DNA of 64,000 bases from Lysinibacillus sp. FSL K6-0232 (GTDB lineage Bacteria; Bacillota; Bacilli; Bacillales_A; Planococcaceae), in the NCBI RefSeq assembly GCF_038008325.1, contig NZ_JBBOYW010000001.1, forward strand, positions 2,408,001 through 2,472,000, given 5' to 3'. This document shows positions 45,476 to 55,346 of the stretch, in pieces. The notes under the pieces were generated by a model. It was not told the DNA's origin. It did not search any database and saw nothing but the letters and a program-made list of their open reading frames with translations. Both the position numbers and the translations under genes were made by a program. Position 1 is the stretch's first letter. Each line of letters starts with the position of its first letter.

Positions 45476-45540
45476 GCTTATTTAGTGAAGCATGCATAGG
45501 AAGCGGCTAGCCCCTTTCGCACCCATTCAGCTAAATAAGC
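45476..45540. other. Long structured inverted repeat upstream of comX
   Basis: GCTTATTTAG and CTAAATAAGC are perfect 10-bp arms 45 nt apart, with an inner GGCTAGCC palindrome and TTCGC tract. It lies 92 nt past the ADP-ribosylglycohydrolase stop and may be its terminator. The rest of 45372-45631 has no coding frame and in particular no comQ. Confidence 0.5.
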
Positions 45541-45631
45541 TGTTTTCTTTATTATATAAGTATTGGCTTTTTCTAACATAAAAATATTATGTAAATGAAA
45601 AATTTGTCACCGCCCTTTCTCGTATTGTCAC

Positions 45632-46588
45632 TTATTTTTCATGTTCCTGCTGGACACATGCTTGATAAAATGACAGCAGTAATTGGTCAATCTCCTGCTT
45701 TTTCACAACTTTATTTAACCATTCAGTTGGAATATCCTCTAGCGGATAATACATACCTGCCAGCGTTCCAGCAATCGCTGCCACCGTATCTGTATCCTCA
45801 CCTAAATTGACAGCCTTTAAAACAGCCTCCTTAAACGTTGCTGTAGTGCCAACACACCATAAAGCTGCCTCTAACGAATGGATAATATAGCCGCTTGATT
45901 GAATAGCATCCTCAGTAAGCTTGAAAAAGTCCTCCTGAAAAATGCGATGATAGGAGGCAAGTTCTGCCTTTGCATCCCCTTGTAAATGATTATTTACTAA
46001 TAAATGGACTTCCTGTAACGCTGCTGCGAGCGAATTATTTCGGTATAAGCTTAATAATATCTCAATATAAATGATAGACCCTACAAGAGAGCGGGGATGG
46101 GCATGTGTAATCGCTGTATATTGTTGAATAAGTGCTGCGCGTTTCGTAAAATCTAGCTCATTTAGCATAGCAAATGCTATTGGAGCGATTCTCATCAATG
46201 CACCATTGCCATTATCAAATTCGCCTGTTTTTCCGCAATGCTCAGGTAAGCTACCCTTTTTATAGTTTGACACTGCCTCAGCCGTTGTAATTCCTATATC
46301 AAACATTTCGTCAAAAGGCGTGCAGTAGCCCTGCTCCATATATAGTACAAATTTATCCATTAAGCTCGCCGTATTCCCTTGCTCAATGATGTTTTCGACT
46401 AAACATAGTGTTAACGAAGTATCGTCCGACCAAGTGCCGGGCGGCTGATTATAGGTGCCATATCCAATCATATCCTCTACATAAAAAGTACCTCTAGGCT
46501 TAAATTCAACAGGTACGCCCATCACATCGCCAATGATTCCTCCATATAAAGTCGCTAGCATTCGTTCCTTTAGATTATGATTAGCCAT
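45632..46588 (-). CDS. ADP-ribosylglycohydrolase family protein
   Basis: 318-residue DraG/ARH3-type all-helical hydrolase with two-metal motifs GDVMGVPVEFKPRG, PPGTWSDDTSLTLCLVEN and VNLGEDTDTVAAIAGTLAGM. Removes ADP-ribose from proteins, nucleic acids or small molecules. ATG 46588 is at a proper distance from GAAGGAG; a GTG three codons up is too close. It is downstream of endonuclease V and KptA genes on the same strand; KptA makes an ADP-ribose phosphate by-product, so a link is plausible but unproven. Confidence 0.9.
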   Translation of the reverse strand: MANHNLKERMLATLYGGIIGDVMGVPVEFKPRGTFYVEDMIGYGTYNQPPGTWSDDTSLTLCLVENIIEQGNTASLMDKFVLYMEQGYCTPFDEMFDIGITTAEAVSNYKKGSLPEHCGKTGEFDNGNGALMRIAPIAFAMLNELDFTKRAALIQQYTAITHAHPRSLVGSIIYIEILLSLYRNNSLAAALQEVHLLVNNHLQGDAKAELASYHRIFQEDFFKLTEDAIQSSGYIIHSLEAALWCVGTTATFKEAVLKAVNLGEDTDTVAAIAGTLAGMYYPLEDIPTEWLNKVVKKQEIDQLLLSFYQACVQQEHEK

Positions 46589-46688
46589 ATCATTCACGCT
46601 CCTTCTCTAAAACAGCACTTTTTTATACTACTACCTCAAATTATTGTAAGAAAAACATCTTTTTTGTATTACCATAAAAAATACTTAT

Positions 46689-47360
46689 CTACTCACGGTA
46701 TTTTTGTCTGCTTGTATGTGTTGCTAAGTCCGCATATCTAGTGGTAATAGGTAAACGGCTATCTTTTTCAATCAAATGGAGCGTAATTTGAATGGAAGTA
46801 GCTAAGTCTATCCAGTTCCCACATGATACAAAAATAGGCTTAACATCTTTTCTTGTTCTTAATGCTGCACCATATATTTTACCATTCACGTTTATATCTG
46901 TCGCATCACCTTTGTTATTTTCAGGCATTTGAAAATCTGTATCGTCTATTTTTAAATAGCTTTTCGCAACACCGATTGTAGGTCGGTTTAAATAAAAGGA
47001 AGCATGTGTGGCAATACCCATATTGCGATAATGCAAATAACCATTTCCATCAAACATAAAAATATCTGGTTGATATTGAAGTTTTTGCGCTGCCTTTATC
47101 ACTAACGGCAGCTCTCGAAAAGCTAAATAACCAGCCATATAGGGTACATCTATTTGTGCATAATAGTCAACCTCCTCAATAATTTCTTTTGTTGCATAAT
47201 CTATTACAACAATGCAACAAACTCCATAATCTACTTGATCTTTCGTCCAATAGGCAATATCAACGCCCGCTACTAAACGAATATCCTCAAGCTGAAAACG
47301 ATTTTGCAATGAAATTTTAGTTCTCCACTTTTCTTGCTCTTTTTTAAATGCTTGTTCCAT
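46689..47360 (-). CDS. nfi: Endonuclease V
   Basis: Cleaves DNA or RNA next to deoxyinosine/inosine. 223 residues, with metal-binding Asp in VAGVDIAYWTKD, the wedge motif DVPYMAGYLAFRELP, FMFDGNGYLHYRNMGIATHA and the Lys in IGVAKSYLKI. Family length. Confidence 0.93.
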   Translation of the reverse strand: MEQAFKKEQEKWRTKISLQNRFQLEDIRLVAGVDIAYWTKDQVDYGVCCIVVIDYATKEIIEEVDYYAQIDVPYMAGYLAFRELPLVIKAAQKLQYQPDIFMFDGNGYLHYRNMGIATHASFYLNRPTIGVAKSYLKIDDTDFQMPENNKGDATDINVNGKIYGAALRTRKDVKPIFVSCGNWIDLATSIQITLHLIEKDSRLPITTRYADLATHTSRQKYRE

Positions 47361-47438
47361 ATCTTTTCTTCCTTCCAGCTACCCTCTTTAAGGCTTGCTT
47401 ACAGAGATAATATGACTCCTCAATCGGATTTTTACAGC

Positions 47439-47990
47439 CTATTCATACGAGATAAAATCTATCGGGATATAATCAGCAAGCCATACTTGTTGGTTTCCTC
47501 GATAAAATGTAACACCATTGTTGCGAGCTGCTTCCGTATCAATCCATACGATTACTGGCTCTGGTGCTTTCCGTTTGCCAACAATCCATGCTGTTTCCCT
47601 ATCTTCTGATAGATGGACATATTGTCTGGACATTGGTAACAAACCCGTTTCACGAATACTCTTCATTAATTTTGGTGAAGTACCATGATATAACCGTTTG
47701 GGCGGTATAGCCTCTTCTTTATTGATTTTCATAGGTGTTGAGTGCCCATATAAAGCTCTAATTCTATGATCCAGCAATTCATGACGCTTCTTGTCAGCTA
47801 AAAAAATAGTTTGCTGTATATCTTCTAAGCTGATATCTTGCCATTTTTCTGATTGACTAAAAGCTGCTAATAATTGCGCTACAGGAACCCAGCCCTCCGC
47901 ATCTAATTCCAATTCATATTTCCACGGCTGATGGCGTAAAGCATATGATAGCTCTTTGCTTAATGCCGTGTAAAATGCTGTATCTCTCAA
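47439..47990 (-). CDS. kptA: RNA 2'-phosphotransferase (Tpt1/KptA)
   Basis: Transfers an internal RNA 2'-phosphate to NAD+, giving ADP-ribose 1'',2''-cyclic phosphate. 183 residues: ELSYALRHQPWKYELELDAE (substrate and NAD contacts), IRALYGHSTP, RLYHGTSPKLMKSIRETGLL, QYVHLSEDRETAWIVGKRK and FYRGNQQVWLADYIP. Start is TTG 47990 behind AGGAGGTG. The upstream gene ends 12 nt earlier, so they are co-transcribed. Its bacterial role is poorly known. Confidence 0.92.
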   Translation of the reverse strand: MRDTAFYTALSKELSYALRHQPWKYELELDAEGWVPVAQLLAAFSQSEKWQDISLEDIQQTIFLADKKRHELLDHRIRALYGHSTPMKINKEEAIPPKRLYHGTSPKLMKSIRETGLLPMSRQYVHLSEDRETAWIVGKRKAPEPVIVWIDTEAARNNGVTFYRGNQQVWLADYIPIDFISYE

Positions 47991-48002
47991 TTTTTACACC
48001 TC

Positions 48003-48479
48003 CTAGTAAACAATTAAGTTGTCCTTATCGCTCCAGCCACATGGGAAATGACCAGATTCATATATTTTCAGCAATTCTAAGAAAAACGCTGGTTCTTTTT
48101 CGTTTCTATAATAATATTCCATAATAGCATGTAGCACATCCCATTTAACACAATCTAAAATGATAGAAGGCAGCTCTCGCTGATGGACATATGCTGTTAT
48201 TTCAGGTATAACACATATGTCCATCAGTGCCTTCCCTTCCTTCAAGACTTTATTCCATTGCTGATATTTATCACGAAAATTTATACATAAAAATTCTGTT
48301 AATTCATTGCCTGCCTCAAGCGTTATAGCTTCCCAGTAGTCACTTTGACAATGCTCCACAGCCTGCTCCCAATTGATTGCTTGGACAATCGTAAAGGAAG
48401 TATCATTATCTAATGGCTTCCCACAATTTGCAAGCCAAGCAATATTTTTTAGTCGATCCATCATTTCTTCGTCCATCAT
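48003..48479 (-). CDS. Hypothetical protein in kptA operon
   Basis: 158 residues from ATG 48479 with GGAGGAG 8 nt upstream (the frame is open 7 codons higher, but those codons are the ribosome site). Mostly helical, acidic and aromatic: MMDRLKNIAWLANCGKPLDN, WEQAVEHCQSDYWEAITLEA, LPSIILDCVKWDVLHAIMEY, FPCGWSDKDNLIVY. Not recognised; it has the look of small cytosolic immunity-like proteins, with no toxin nearby. Confidence 0.7.
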   Translation of the reverse strand: MMDEEMMDRLKNIAWLANCGKPLDNDTSFTIVQAINWEQAVEHCQSDYWEAITLEAGNELTEFLCINFRDKYQQWNKVLKEGKALMDICVIPEITAYVHQRELPSIILDCVKWDVLHAIMEYYYRNEKEPAFFLELLKIYESGHFPCGWSDKDNLIVY

Positions 48480-48674
48480 TATTCCTACTCCTCCTATCAT
48501 GCCATACCTCTAAGTGACACTGCTTTGGTCTGTAGGAATAAACATTCTCAAACTAGCTCTTTAATTACGTCCCAGCTTAATTGGCACTGACGCTTCGCTT
48601 TCGATACAAAAAAATTTGCTGAACCGAGATAAACTACTTTCAATCAAGCCACTTAGTTCTAATACAGACAAAAA
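48480..48674. other. Intergenic upstream of the kptA operon
   Basis: No gene seen. About 48572-48633 (CAGCTT, GCTTCGC, AAATTTGCT, CGAGATAAA) resembles 14732-14776 with a longer middle; possible dispersed repeat. Confidence 0.35.
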
Positions 48675-48711
48675 ACCATCCAATAAATACAACTATACTT
48701 ATCAGATGGCT
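48670..48711 (-). terminator. Terminator of the gcv operon
   Basis: GCCATC...GATGGT arms with additional pairing inside, followed on the minus strand by TTTTTT. Confidence 0.8.
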
Positions 48712-48721
48712 TCTCTATTTT

Positions 48722-50185
48722 TTATGCTTTTTGATAACGCAATACTGGTGTACGAGCAGCGCGTGTTTCGTCTAGACGAGATACGACTGTTGTATGCGGT
48801 GCTTCTTGTACAATCGATGGATTTTCTTCTGCTTCCTTCGCAATTTGAATCATCACATCGCAGAATGCATCTAACGTTTCTTTAGATTCAGTTTCAGTTG
48901 GCTCGATCATTAACGCCTCCTCCACATTTAATGGGAAGTATGTTGTTGGTGGATGGTAGCCAAAGTCTAACAAACGTTTTGCGATATCTAATGTACGAAC
49001 GCCTAGTTTCTTCTGACGACGACCAGATAATACAAATTCATGTTTACAGTGACGGTTATATGGTAGATCATAGAATGGCTCTAAACGACGCATCATATAG
49101 TTGGCATTTAATACAGCATATTCTGTAACAGCTTTTAAGCCATCTGGACCCATTGTACGAATATATGTGTAAGCACGTACATTGATACCAAAGTTACCAT
49201 AGTAAGGTTTAACACGACCAATTGATTGTGGACGATCATAGTCAAAGTGGTATGTGCCCTCTTCCGTTTTTACTAACACTGGCTTTGGTAGGAATGGAAT
49301 TAAATCTGCTTTAACGCCTACTGGACCAGAACCTGGACCACCGCCACCATGTGGGCCTGTAAATGTTTTGTGTAAATTTAAATGCACACAGTCAAAGCCC
49401 ATATCGCCAGGACGTGCTTTACTCATAACGGCATTTAAGTTTGCACCATCATAGTACACTTTACCGCCTACAGAGTGAATTAGCTCTGCCATTTCGATAA
49501 TGTTTTCTTCAAACAACCCTAGTGTATTCGGATTCGTTAACATTAGAGCTGCTGTATCAGAACCTACTACTTTGCGAAGGTCTTCGATATCAACTAAGCC
49601 ATTTTCATCTGATTTAACAGTGATTGTTTCAAAGCCCGCTACTGTCGCTGATGCTGGGTTAGTACCATGTGCTGAGTCAGGAACGATTACTTTATTACGG
49701 TGACCTTCCCCATTTGCTTCATGGAATGCACGAATCATCATTAATGCTGTCCACTCACCATGAGCACCTGCTGCTGGTTGTAATGTTACTTCATCCATGC
49801 CTGTAATTTCTACTAAAGAAGTTTGAAGATCATAGAGAAGCTCCATTGCGCCTTGTACTGTTGATTCATCCTGTAATGGATGGACATTGGCAAAGCCTGA
49901 GAAACGTGCAACCGCTTCATTAATTTTTGGATTATATTTCATCGTACAAGAGCCTAGCGGATAGAAGCCAGAGTCTACTCCATGGTTACGGCGAGAAAGT
50001 GCCGTGTAATGACGCATAATATCAAGCTCAGATACTTCAGGTAATTCCGCTGCCTCTGCACGTACTAGGTTTGCAGGTAATAAATCTGCTAGGTCTACTT
50101 CAGGCACATCTAGTGCTTCTAAGCTATAGCCAACGCGGCCTTCTTTTGAAATTTCAAAAATAAGTGATTGATTTTCGTTATGCAT
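48722..50185 (-). CDS. gcvPB: Glycine dehydrogenase (decarboxylating) subunit 2
   Basis: PLP-dependent half of the P-protein: decarboxylates glycine and loads the aminomethyl group on GcvH. 487 residues; starts [20 protein letters not shown]; the PLP-lysine motif is [20 protein letters not shown] (about 270). ATG 50185 overlaps the gcvPA stop by 8 nt and has its ribosome site inside gcvPA; the frame is open 22 codons further up. Last gene of gcvT-gcvPA-gcvPB. Confidence 0.97.
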   Translation of the reverse strand: MHNENQSLIFEISKEGRVGYSLEALDVPEVDLADLLPANLVRAEAAELPEVSELDIMRHYTALSRRNHGVDSGFYPLGSCTMKYNPKINEAVARFSGFANVHPLQDESTVQGAMELLYDLQTSLVEITGMDEVTLQPAAGAHGEWTALMMIRAFHEANGEGHRNKVIVPDSAHGTNPASATVAGFETITVKSDENGLVDIEDLRKVVGSDTAALMLTNPNTLGLFEENIIEMAELIHSVGGKVYYDGANLNAVMSKARPGDMGFDCVHLNLHKTFTGPHGGGGPGSGPVGVKADLIPFLPKPVLVKTEEGTYHFDYDRPQSIGRVKPYYGNFGINVRAYTYIRTMGPDGLKAVTEYAVLNANYMMRRLEPFYDLPYNRHCKHEFVLSGRRQKKLGVRTLDIAKRLLDFGYHPPTTYFPLNVEEALMIEPTETESKETLDAFCDVMIQIAKEAEENPSIVQEAPHTTVVSRLDETRAARTPVLRYQKA

Positions 50186-51524
50186 GAAGAGCCTCCATTT
50201 CTGCAACAAGTGCATCAATTTCTTCTTTTGTGCGTAATTCTGTAACTGCAATTAATACATGATTTTTAAGAGAATCATAGTTTTGACCTAAAGGATAGCC
50301 ACCGATAATGCCCTTTTCGATTAAGCCTTTATTAATTTCCTTTACGCATTTATTTGTTTTCACAACGATTTCGTTAAAGTGTGCGCCTTGGAATGCTACT
50401 GTAAAGCCTGCTGCTTCAAAGGCATTTTTCGCATAGCGTGTTTTAGCAATATTTTGCATAGCCATTTCACGAATACCTTGTTTCCCTAGCGCTGTCATCG
50501 CTACAGAAGCTGCCAGTGCAAGAAGTGCTTGGTTTGAGCAAATATTCGAAGTTGCTTTATCACGACGGATATGTTGTTCACGCGCTTGTAGTGTTAATAC
50601 ATAGCCACGACGACCTTCACCATCCACTGTTTCACCAACAAGACGACCTGGCACTTTACGCATTAATTTCGTTGTCACAGCAAAGAAGCCACAGTGTGGG
50701 CCACCGAATGCCTCAGAGATACCGAAAACTTGTGCATCCCCTACACAAATATCTGCGCCTAGCTTACCTGGAGGTGTTAAAATACCTAATGCAAGAGGGT
50801 TAGAAGATACAACGAATAAGCTTTTTGCCTCATGCGCAATATCCCCAATTACTTGAAGGTCCTCTACTTGACCAAAGAAGTTTGGATATTGGGCAATAAC
50901 AGCTGCTGTATTATCATCAATAAGTTCTTTTAATGCATCCACATCTGTCACACCATCTTTTTGTGGAATTGTCACAATTTCAATGGATTGACCATAGGCA
51001 TATGTAGCCACAACATCACGGTATTCTGGATGTACCGCTTCTGATACTAAAATCTTCTGACGACGTGTATGACCAGCCGCTAGCATACCTGCCTCTGCTA
51101 AAGCTGTGCCGCCATCATACATAGAAGAGTTCGCAAGGTCCATGCCTGTAAGCTCTGCAATCATTGTTTGGAATTCAAAGATAGCCTGTAGCTCACCTTG
51201 TGAAATTTCTGGTTGGTATGGTGTATAAGCTGTATAGAATTCTGAACGGGAAATAACATGATCTACGATTACTGGCTTATAGTGATTATAAACACCTGCG
51301 CCTAAAAATGATACATTGGCATTTGTATCCTTATTTTTAGCAGCAAGTACCGTTAATTCCTTTAATAAAGCAGATTCTGCTTTTGCTTCCTTAATGTCAT
51401 AAAGGCCCTTAAAGCGGACTTTCTCAGGAATATCCTCGAATAATTCATCGACTGAGGATACACCGATTACGTCTAACATGTCTTTTTGATCTTGCTCCGT
51501 CATTGGTAAATAACGATGTTTCAT
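50178..51524 (-). CDS. gcvPA: Glycine dehydrogenase (decarboxylating) subunit 1
   Basis: Partner subunit of the two-part glycine decarboxylase. 448 residues: [60 protein letters not shown] and [18 protein letters not shown]. Follows gcvT by 25 nt. Confidence 0.97.
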   Translation of the reverse strand: MKHRYLPMTEQDQKDMLDVIGVSSVDELFEDIPEKVRFKGLYDIKEAKAESALLKELTVLAAKNKDTNANVSFLGAGVYNHYKPVIVDHVISRSEFYTAYTPYQPEISQGELQAIFEFQTMIAELTGMDLANSSMYDGGTALAEAGMLAAGHTRRQKILVSEAVHPEYRDVVATYAYGQSIEIVTIPQKDGVTDVDALKELIDDNTAAVIAQYPNFFGQVEDLQVIGDIAHEAKSLFVVSSNPLALGILTPPGKLGADICVGDAQVFGISEAFGGPHCGFFAVTTKLMRKVPGRLVGETVDGEGRRGYVLTLQAREQHIRRDKATSNICSNQALLALAASVAMTALGKQGIREMAMQNIAKTRYAKNAFEAAGFTVAFQGAHFNEIVVKTNKCVKEINKGLIEKGIIGGYPLGQNYDSLKNHVLIAVTELRTKEEIDALVAEMEALHA

Positions 51525-51549
51525 AAATGTAGGTCCCTCTTTTCAACTA

Positions 51550-52653
51550 TTATTTTGAACGCTTGTAAAACGGTGTTTCAACTGTGATTACCTTTAAGTG
51601 CTTACCACGAATTTCGATTTCTAGCTCAGTTCCGATTGTTGCGAATTGACTGTCAATTAATGCGTGACCAACATTACGCTTAGAGGAAGGAAGCTGTGTT
51701 CCTGTTGTTACTTCACCGATTTCCTTACCATCCATTAATACTTTATAGCCATGACGCGGAATACCTTTATCAATCATTTCAATACCAACCAATTTGCGTG
51801 GAAGACCATTTTCCTTTTGTGCTGCTAATGCTTCATGACCAATAAAGTCCTCTTTATTTAATTTCACAGCAAAGCCAATACCAGCCTCTAGCGGCGAAAT
51901 TGTTGCTGATAGCTCTTGTCCATATAATGGTAGACCTGCCTCAAAGCGCAGTGTATCACGACAGCCTAAACCTGCAGGAACAACACCTTTGTCTTGACCA
52001 GCCTCTAAAATTTTCCCCCAAAGCGCTTTAATATCCTCTGGAGCACCATACAATTCAAAGCCATCTTCACCTGTGTAGCCACTACGAGAAACTAATACTT
52101 TATGTCCTGCAACCTCAACATTCTCTTGGAAGCGGAAAAATTTAATGGCACTTACATCTGTTGAAGTAAGGGATTGAAGCACTTCTTCTGCTAATGGACC
52201 TTGAAGAGCAATTTGTGCATAGGCATCAGATTGATTATCAATCGTCACATCATATTGATGCTGATTTTCCATCATCCAATCATAGTCTTTTTCAATATTC
52301 GCTGCATTGACACATAATAAATAATGGTTGTCTGCTAATTTATACGTTAATAAATCATCTACAACACCGCCATCTTCATAGCACATCGCTGTATACTGTG
52401 CTTGACCTGTTGCTATTTTGGATACATCATTTGTTAAAAGATTTTGTAAAAAGTTAAGTGCATCAGGGCCCGTTACTAAAATTTCGCCCATATGTGATAC
52501 ATCAAATAAGCCTGCACGGTTACGCACTGCATCATGCTCTTCTTTAATAGAAGAAAATTGAACAGGTAACTCCCATCCACCAAAATCAACAGTCTTTGCA
52601 CCATATTTCGCATATTCTTCAAATAGAGGTGTACGCTTTAATTCATTTGCCAT
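51550..52653 (-). CDS. gcvT: Aminomethyltransferase (T-protein)
   Basis: Transfers the methylene from aminomethyl-GcvH to THF, releasing ammonia. 367 residues: [77 protein letters not shown]. First gene of the operon, controlled by the glycine riboswitch upstream. Confidence 0.97.
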   Translation of the reverse strand: MANELKRTPLFEEYAKYGAKTVDFGGWELPVQFSSIKEEHDAVRNRAGLFDVSHMGEILVTGPDALNFLQNLLTNDVSKIATGQAQYTAMCYEDGGVVDDLLTYKLADNHYLLCVNAANIEKDYDWMMENQHQYDVTIDNQSDAYAQIALQGPLAEEVLQSLTSTDVSAIKFFRFQENVEVAGHKVLVSRSGYTGEDGFELYGAPEDIKALWGKILEAGQDKGVVPAGLGCRDTLRFEAGLPLYGQELSATISPLEAGIGFAVKLNKEDFIGHEALAAQKENGLPRKLVGIEMIDKGIPRHGYKVLMDGKEIGEVTTGTQLPSSKRNVGHALIDSQFATIGTELEIEIRGKHLKVITVETPFYKRSK

Positions 52654-52733
52654 TCATTTTTGCCCCCTTATTGTTCGTTACATGTTTACTCGTAGTAGTT
52701 CGTCTGTACTTTGACCTAAAAGACATAAAAAAA

Positions 52734-52766
52734 GACAGACGAACCCCTTTTTCGGGATTCTCTGTC
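52734..52766 (-). terminator. Riboswitch-linked terminator before gcvT
   Basis: GACAGA...CCCCGAA-type stem: GACAGAGAATCCCG pairs with GGGGTTCGTCTGTC and is followed by TTTTTTT on the minus strand. Its 5' arm overlaps the end of aptamer 2, so glycine binding can block it. Confidence 0.85.
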
Positions 52767-52956
52767 CTTGCACCTGAAAGTTACACCAAACTGACTCGCA
52801 ATTCGTTGCCAATTAGTCGGCTTTCCCCTTTGGTGGCTGTTATTGTTATACTACAGCTCTCTCCAGAGTTGCGTCTTGTACGAGTCCTTTTACCTGAGAG
52901 ATTCATAGCCCATTGCTACTTGCTCCTTCGGTGGCGTCTATACGCGCTCTCCCCGC
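52763..52956 (-). promoter_or_regulatory. Tandem glycine riboswitch
   Basis: Two aptamers read leftward. Aptamer 1 (about 52884-52956): GGGGAGAGCG, GCCACCGAAGGAGCAA, AATCTCTCAGGTAAAAGGAC. Aptamer 2 (about 52763-52868): TCTGGAGAGAG, GCCACCAAAGGGGAAAGC, AACTTTCAGGTGCAAGGAC. These are the conserved blocks of gcvT-type riboswitches, which turn the operon on when glycine is high. Confidence 0.95.
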
Positions 52957-53109
52957 ACAATCATCCGCCCAAGATCAATCTTGGTACTATTTAGTATTCA
53001 ATGAACATTTAGTTACTTATTTGTCTATATCCTAACATTAAATGCATTGAAAAGGCAATCATTTTTTAAAAAGATAACCAAACACGAATATTCAATTCTT
53101 TTTAAGATA

Positions 53110-53625
53110 TTATCGTTCGCCTTTTAACCTTTTCACTTGGAATACTAAATACTCTAGAATTTGACGAATCGTTCTTCCTTCCGTTAGCACCTGTATATGC
53201 CCTGCATCACGATAGAACTTTCTTCTGTAATGATACAGCTTTTCAAGCTCTTCTTTTGTGGAGCTTTGAACAATTGGTCTATTTGGGTCATGCTGAATGC
53301 GCTTATAAATATCTTCAAACGACGCATCCAGAAAAAACACCAATCCACTGCGTCGCATAATTTTTCGATTTTCAGCATTCATAGCCACCCCACCACCTGT
53401 AGAAATAATACAAGCTTCATCTCGGAAGTTTTTCAAAAATGCTGTTTCGATTTCTCGGAAATGTGCCTCCCCGTACTTTTCAAAAATTTCTGGAATGGTC
53501 ATCCCCTGCTGTCGCACAATTTCATGATCCATATCATAATATGGCATCTTTAATAAATAGCTTAGACGTCTTCCTAACGCACTTTTTCCGCTGCCCATAA
53601 AGCCAACTAAATATATTTTTCGCAA
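53110..53625 (-). CDS. aroK: Shikimate kinase
   Basis: Phosphorylates shikimate in aromatic amino acid synthesis. 171 residues: Walker A LVGFMGSGKSALGRRLSYLL, shikimate-binding YYDMDHEIV and FREIETAFL, IISTGGGVAMN, lid region DPNRPIVQ. Lies 20 nt after comGG on the same strand and may be read through from the comG operon. Confidence 0.95.
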   Translation of the reverse strand: MRKIYLVGFMGSGKSALGRRLSYLLKMPYYDMDHEIVRQQGMTIPEIFEKYGEAHFREIETAFLKNFRDEACIISTGGGVAMNAENRKIMRRSGLVFFLDASFEDIYKRIQHDPNRPIVQSSTKEELEKLYHYRRKFYRDAGHIQVLTEGRTIRQILEYLVFQVKRLKGER

Positions 53626-53645
53626 TTCGAGTCACCTTCTTATAA

Positions 53646-53846
53646 CTACGATTCTACACTGTCTGACAAAATTTGTCCTAATAAATTTATCGTAGCCCGA
53701 ACATTCAACTTTTCCAGCCCATCATAAGTTCGAAACTGCATTTCATAAGACATACAATACGCAAGAACAAAAGTAGTTACAAAAAATAATAATGCAATTG
53801 CGATTAAAAAAATAGCCCCTCTGTCATTTTTCAGTAATTGCCACAT
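53646..53846 (-). CDS. comGG: ComGG-like minor pseudopilin (short)
   Basis: 66 residues: a short basic start (MWQLLKNDRG), one hydrophobic helix (AIFLIAIALLFFVTTFVLAY) and a polar tail. Position after comGF, with a 23-nt overlap, identifies it as comGG. B. subtilis ComGG has about 124 residues, so this is a small version. Confidence 0.75.
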   Translation of the reverse strand: MWQLLKNDRGAIFLIAIALLFFVTTFVLAYCMSYEMQFRTYDGLEKLNVRATINLLGQILSDSVES

Positions 53847-54261
53847 AGAAGGTTCGCTCCTTTTGTATACCGCTAGGAAATTTGACAGCTACTGTCAACA
53901 TATTATCTGTATAGCGAAATTGACATGCATCGACACCATTTAATAGTGGCACGTGCCCACCATTTACTTGCTGCTCGCGAATAAGATTGCGGTAACAATC
54001 AATATGATAGACTTTTTCAGTGGTTTGTAAGGTAACTCTTTTTTGGTCATTTCGAATCGAAAATGCTGACACATTGTGCAAGTATTGATTGAAGTCGTAC
54101 ACAAATAGCTCCCATTTGGATTGCTCATCCGTTAGCATCGTTGAGGACATTTCAGCAAACCATAGCATAATTAGTATGAGAAGATGGGAAGCTACTACAA
54201 AAACAACTAATTGAAATAAAGCTTCTAATAATGTATAGCCTTTGTTATTCATAGACTTCAC
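53824..54261 (-). CDS. comGF: ComGF minor pseudopilin
   Basis: 145 residues with a class-3 signal (NNKGYTLLEALFQLVVFVVA) and a C-terminal globular part (YDFNQYLHNVSAFSIRNDQK, VDACQFRYTDNMLTVAVKF). Overlaps comGE by 17 nt. Confidence 0.9.
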   Translation of the reverse strand: MKSMNNKGYTLLEALFQLVVFVVASHLLILIMLWFAEMSSTMLTDEQSKWELFVYDFNQYLHNVSAFSIRNDQKRVTLQTTEKVYHIDCYRNLIREQQVNGGHVPLLNGVDACQFRYTDNMLTVAVKFPSGIQKERTFYVAITEK

Positions 54262-54562
54262 CCGTTAGCCGAATGCATTTTTGGCGTGGCTTATGCATAT
54301 TATGAAAGCTTACGCAAATTTCCTGTCCATCATACTGCCAATAATAGTCAATTTGTTCAACCGTCCTAGAGCCTGCTGTTTGTTGTAAAGCTTGATATTG
54401 TTTTAATCCCTCATAGGCTGTTTCAGCCGCTATCATCTCTAATTTTTTATTCGTTAGATTAGTTTTCATTGTATAGGTAATTGGCAATAACGATGTGCAA
54501 AGTAACATGAAAATACTAATAGCTAAAATTGTTTCTACAAATGAATAGCCTGACTCATTCAA
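54245..54562 (-). CDS. comGE: ComGE minor pseudopilin
   Basis: 105 residues with an N-terminal prepilin-like helix (NESGYSFVETILAISIFMLL) and a short polar domain containing YDGQEICVSFHN. Overlaps comGD by 8 nt. Confidence 0.88.
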   Translation of the reverse strand: MNESGYSFVETILAISIFMLLCTSLLPITYTMKTNLTNKKLEMIAAETAYEGLKQYQALQQTAGSRTVEQIDYYWQYDGQEICVSFHNMHKPRQKCIRLTGEVYE

Positions 54563-54998
54563 CTCTTGCTCTCCCTCGCCCTAATGTAATAATTACCTTT
54601 TTCTTGCCCTGCGGTGTTTTAAACGACAATGTGCCAGCTGTCATAACATTGCCTTTGCCATTGTAAACAAGCATATACATGGTGCTTTCTTCCGGTAAAA
54701 ATGCGACACCTTTTGGAAAAGGACGCTCGTATATATTTGTAAAAGCATTTTTTTGAATGACATAGCGATTAGCTGTTCCACCCTCAAATGTCATTGCTAT
54801 ATATTGGCGTTGGTTCATACTATATGTTTGAATATATTGAATATCTAATTGAAGTTGTGTAAAAAACCGCTCCAGCTCTCTTGTTTCCGCTGTTTTTAAA
54901 GAAAATTTCAGCACAATGGCAGTAAGGCTCATGACAATCACTAAGACAATAAGCATTTCTAGCAATGTAAAGCCTGCTTCCTGTTGACGATGTCGCAT
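54555..54998 (-). CDS. comGD: ComGD minor pseudopilin
   Basis: 147 residues with the prepilin peptidase site QEAGFTLLEMLIVLVIVMSL and a GspH-like C-terminal beta domain (YIQTYSMNQRQYIAMTFEGG, GTLSFKTPQGKKKVIITLGR). Start codon shares a base with the comGC stop (TAATG). Confidence 0.92.
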   Translation of the reverse strand: MRHRQQEAGFTLLEMLIVLVIVMSLTAIVLKFSLKTAETRELERFFTQLQLDIQYIQTYSMNQRQYIAMTFEGGTANRYVIQKNAFTNIYERPFPKGVAFLPEESTMYMLVYNGKGNVMTAGTLSFKTPQGKKKVIITLGRGRARVE

Positions 54999-55336
54999 TA
55001 GCCACCTGAACCTGCTTCAGATTTGGCATTGGCTAAACGTACCTCTCCTTCGCTTGTAATCATAATTTCTTCTTTATTGGGACATGTAGTTTCATTTTCT
55101 TTGAGGTAGCCTTCCCTCACCAAATCCTCTAATGTTGGATAGCTCATAAAATCTACACGATAGGCCTCGACCTGCCCTTGCACCATTGAAATATAGGCTG
55201 TACATCCCTTTTTATCAATTGTGGCGAAATGCTTGGTAATATTCGGTATAGTAATAAGGATCAAAACTGAGATAATTAACAATACAATTAACATTTCAAT
55301 TAACGTAAAACCTGTTTGCTGTTTAATATGCTTCAT
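54998..55336 (-). CDS. comGC: ComGC major pseudopilin
   Basis: 112 residues from ATG 55336 (GGAGGG site; the frame is open 8 codons further up). Prepilin motif KQQTGFTLIEMLIVLLIISV, then ITIPNITKHFATIDKKGCTA with a Cys, and ENETTCPNKEEI with a second Cys that probably closes a disulfide. It is the major subunit of the transformation pilus. The residue before the cleaved Phe is Gly, as required by ComC. Confidence 0.94.
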   Translation of the reverse strand: MKHIKQQTGFTLIEMLIVLLIISVLILITIPNITKHFATIDKKGCTAYISMVQGQVEAYRVDFMSYPTLEDLVREGYLKENETTCPNKEEIMITSEGEVRLANAKSEAGSGG

Positions 55337-55346
55337 TCTTTCCCTC

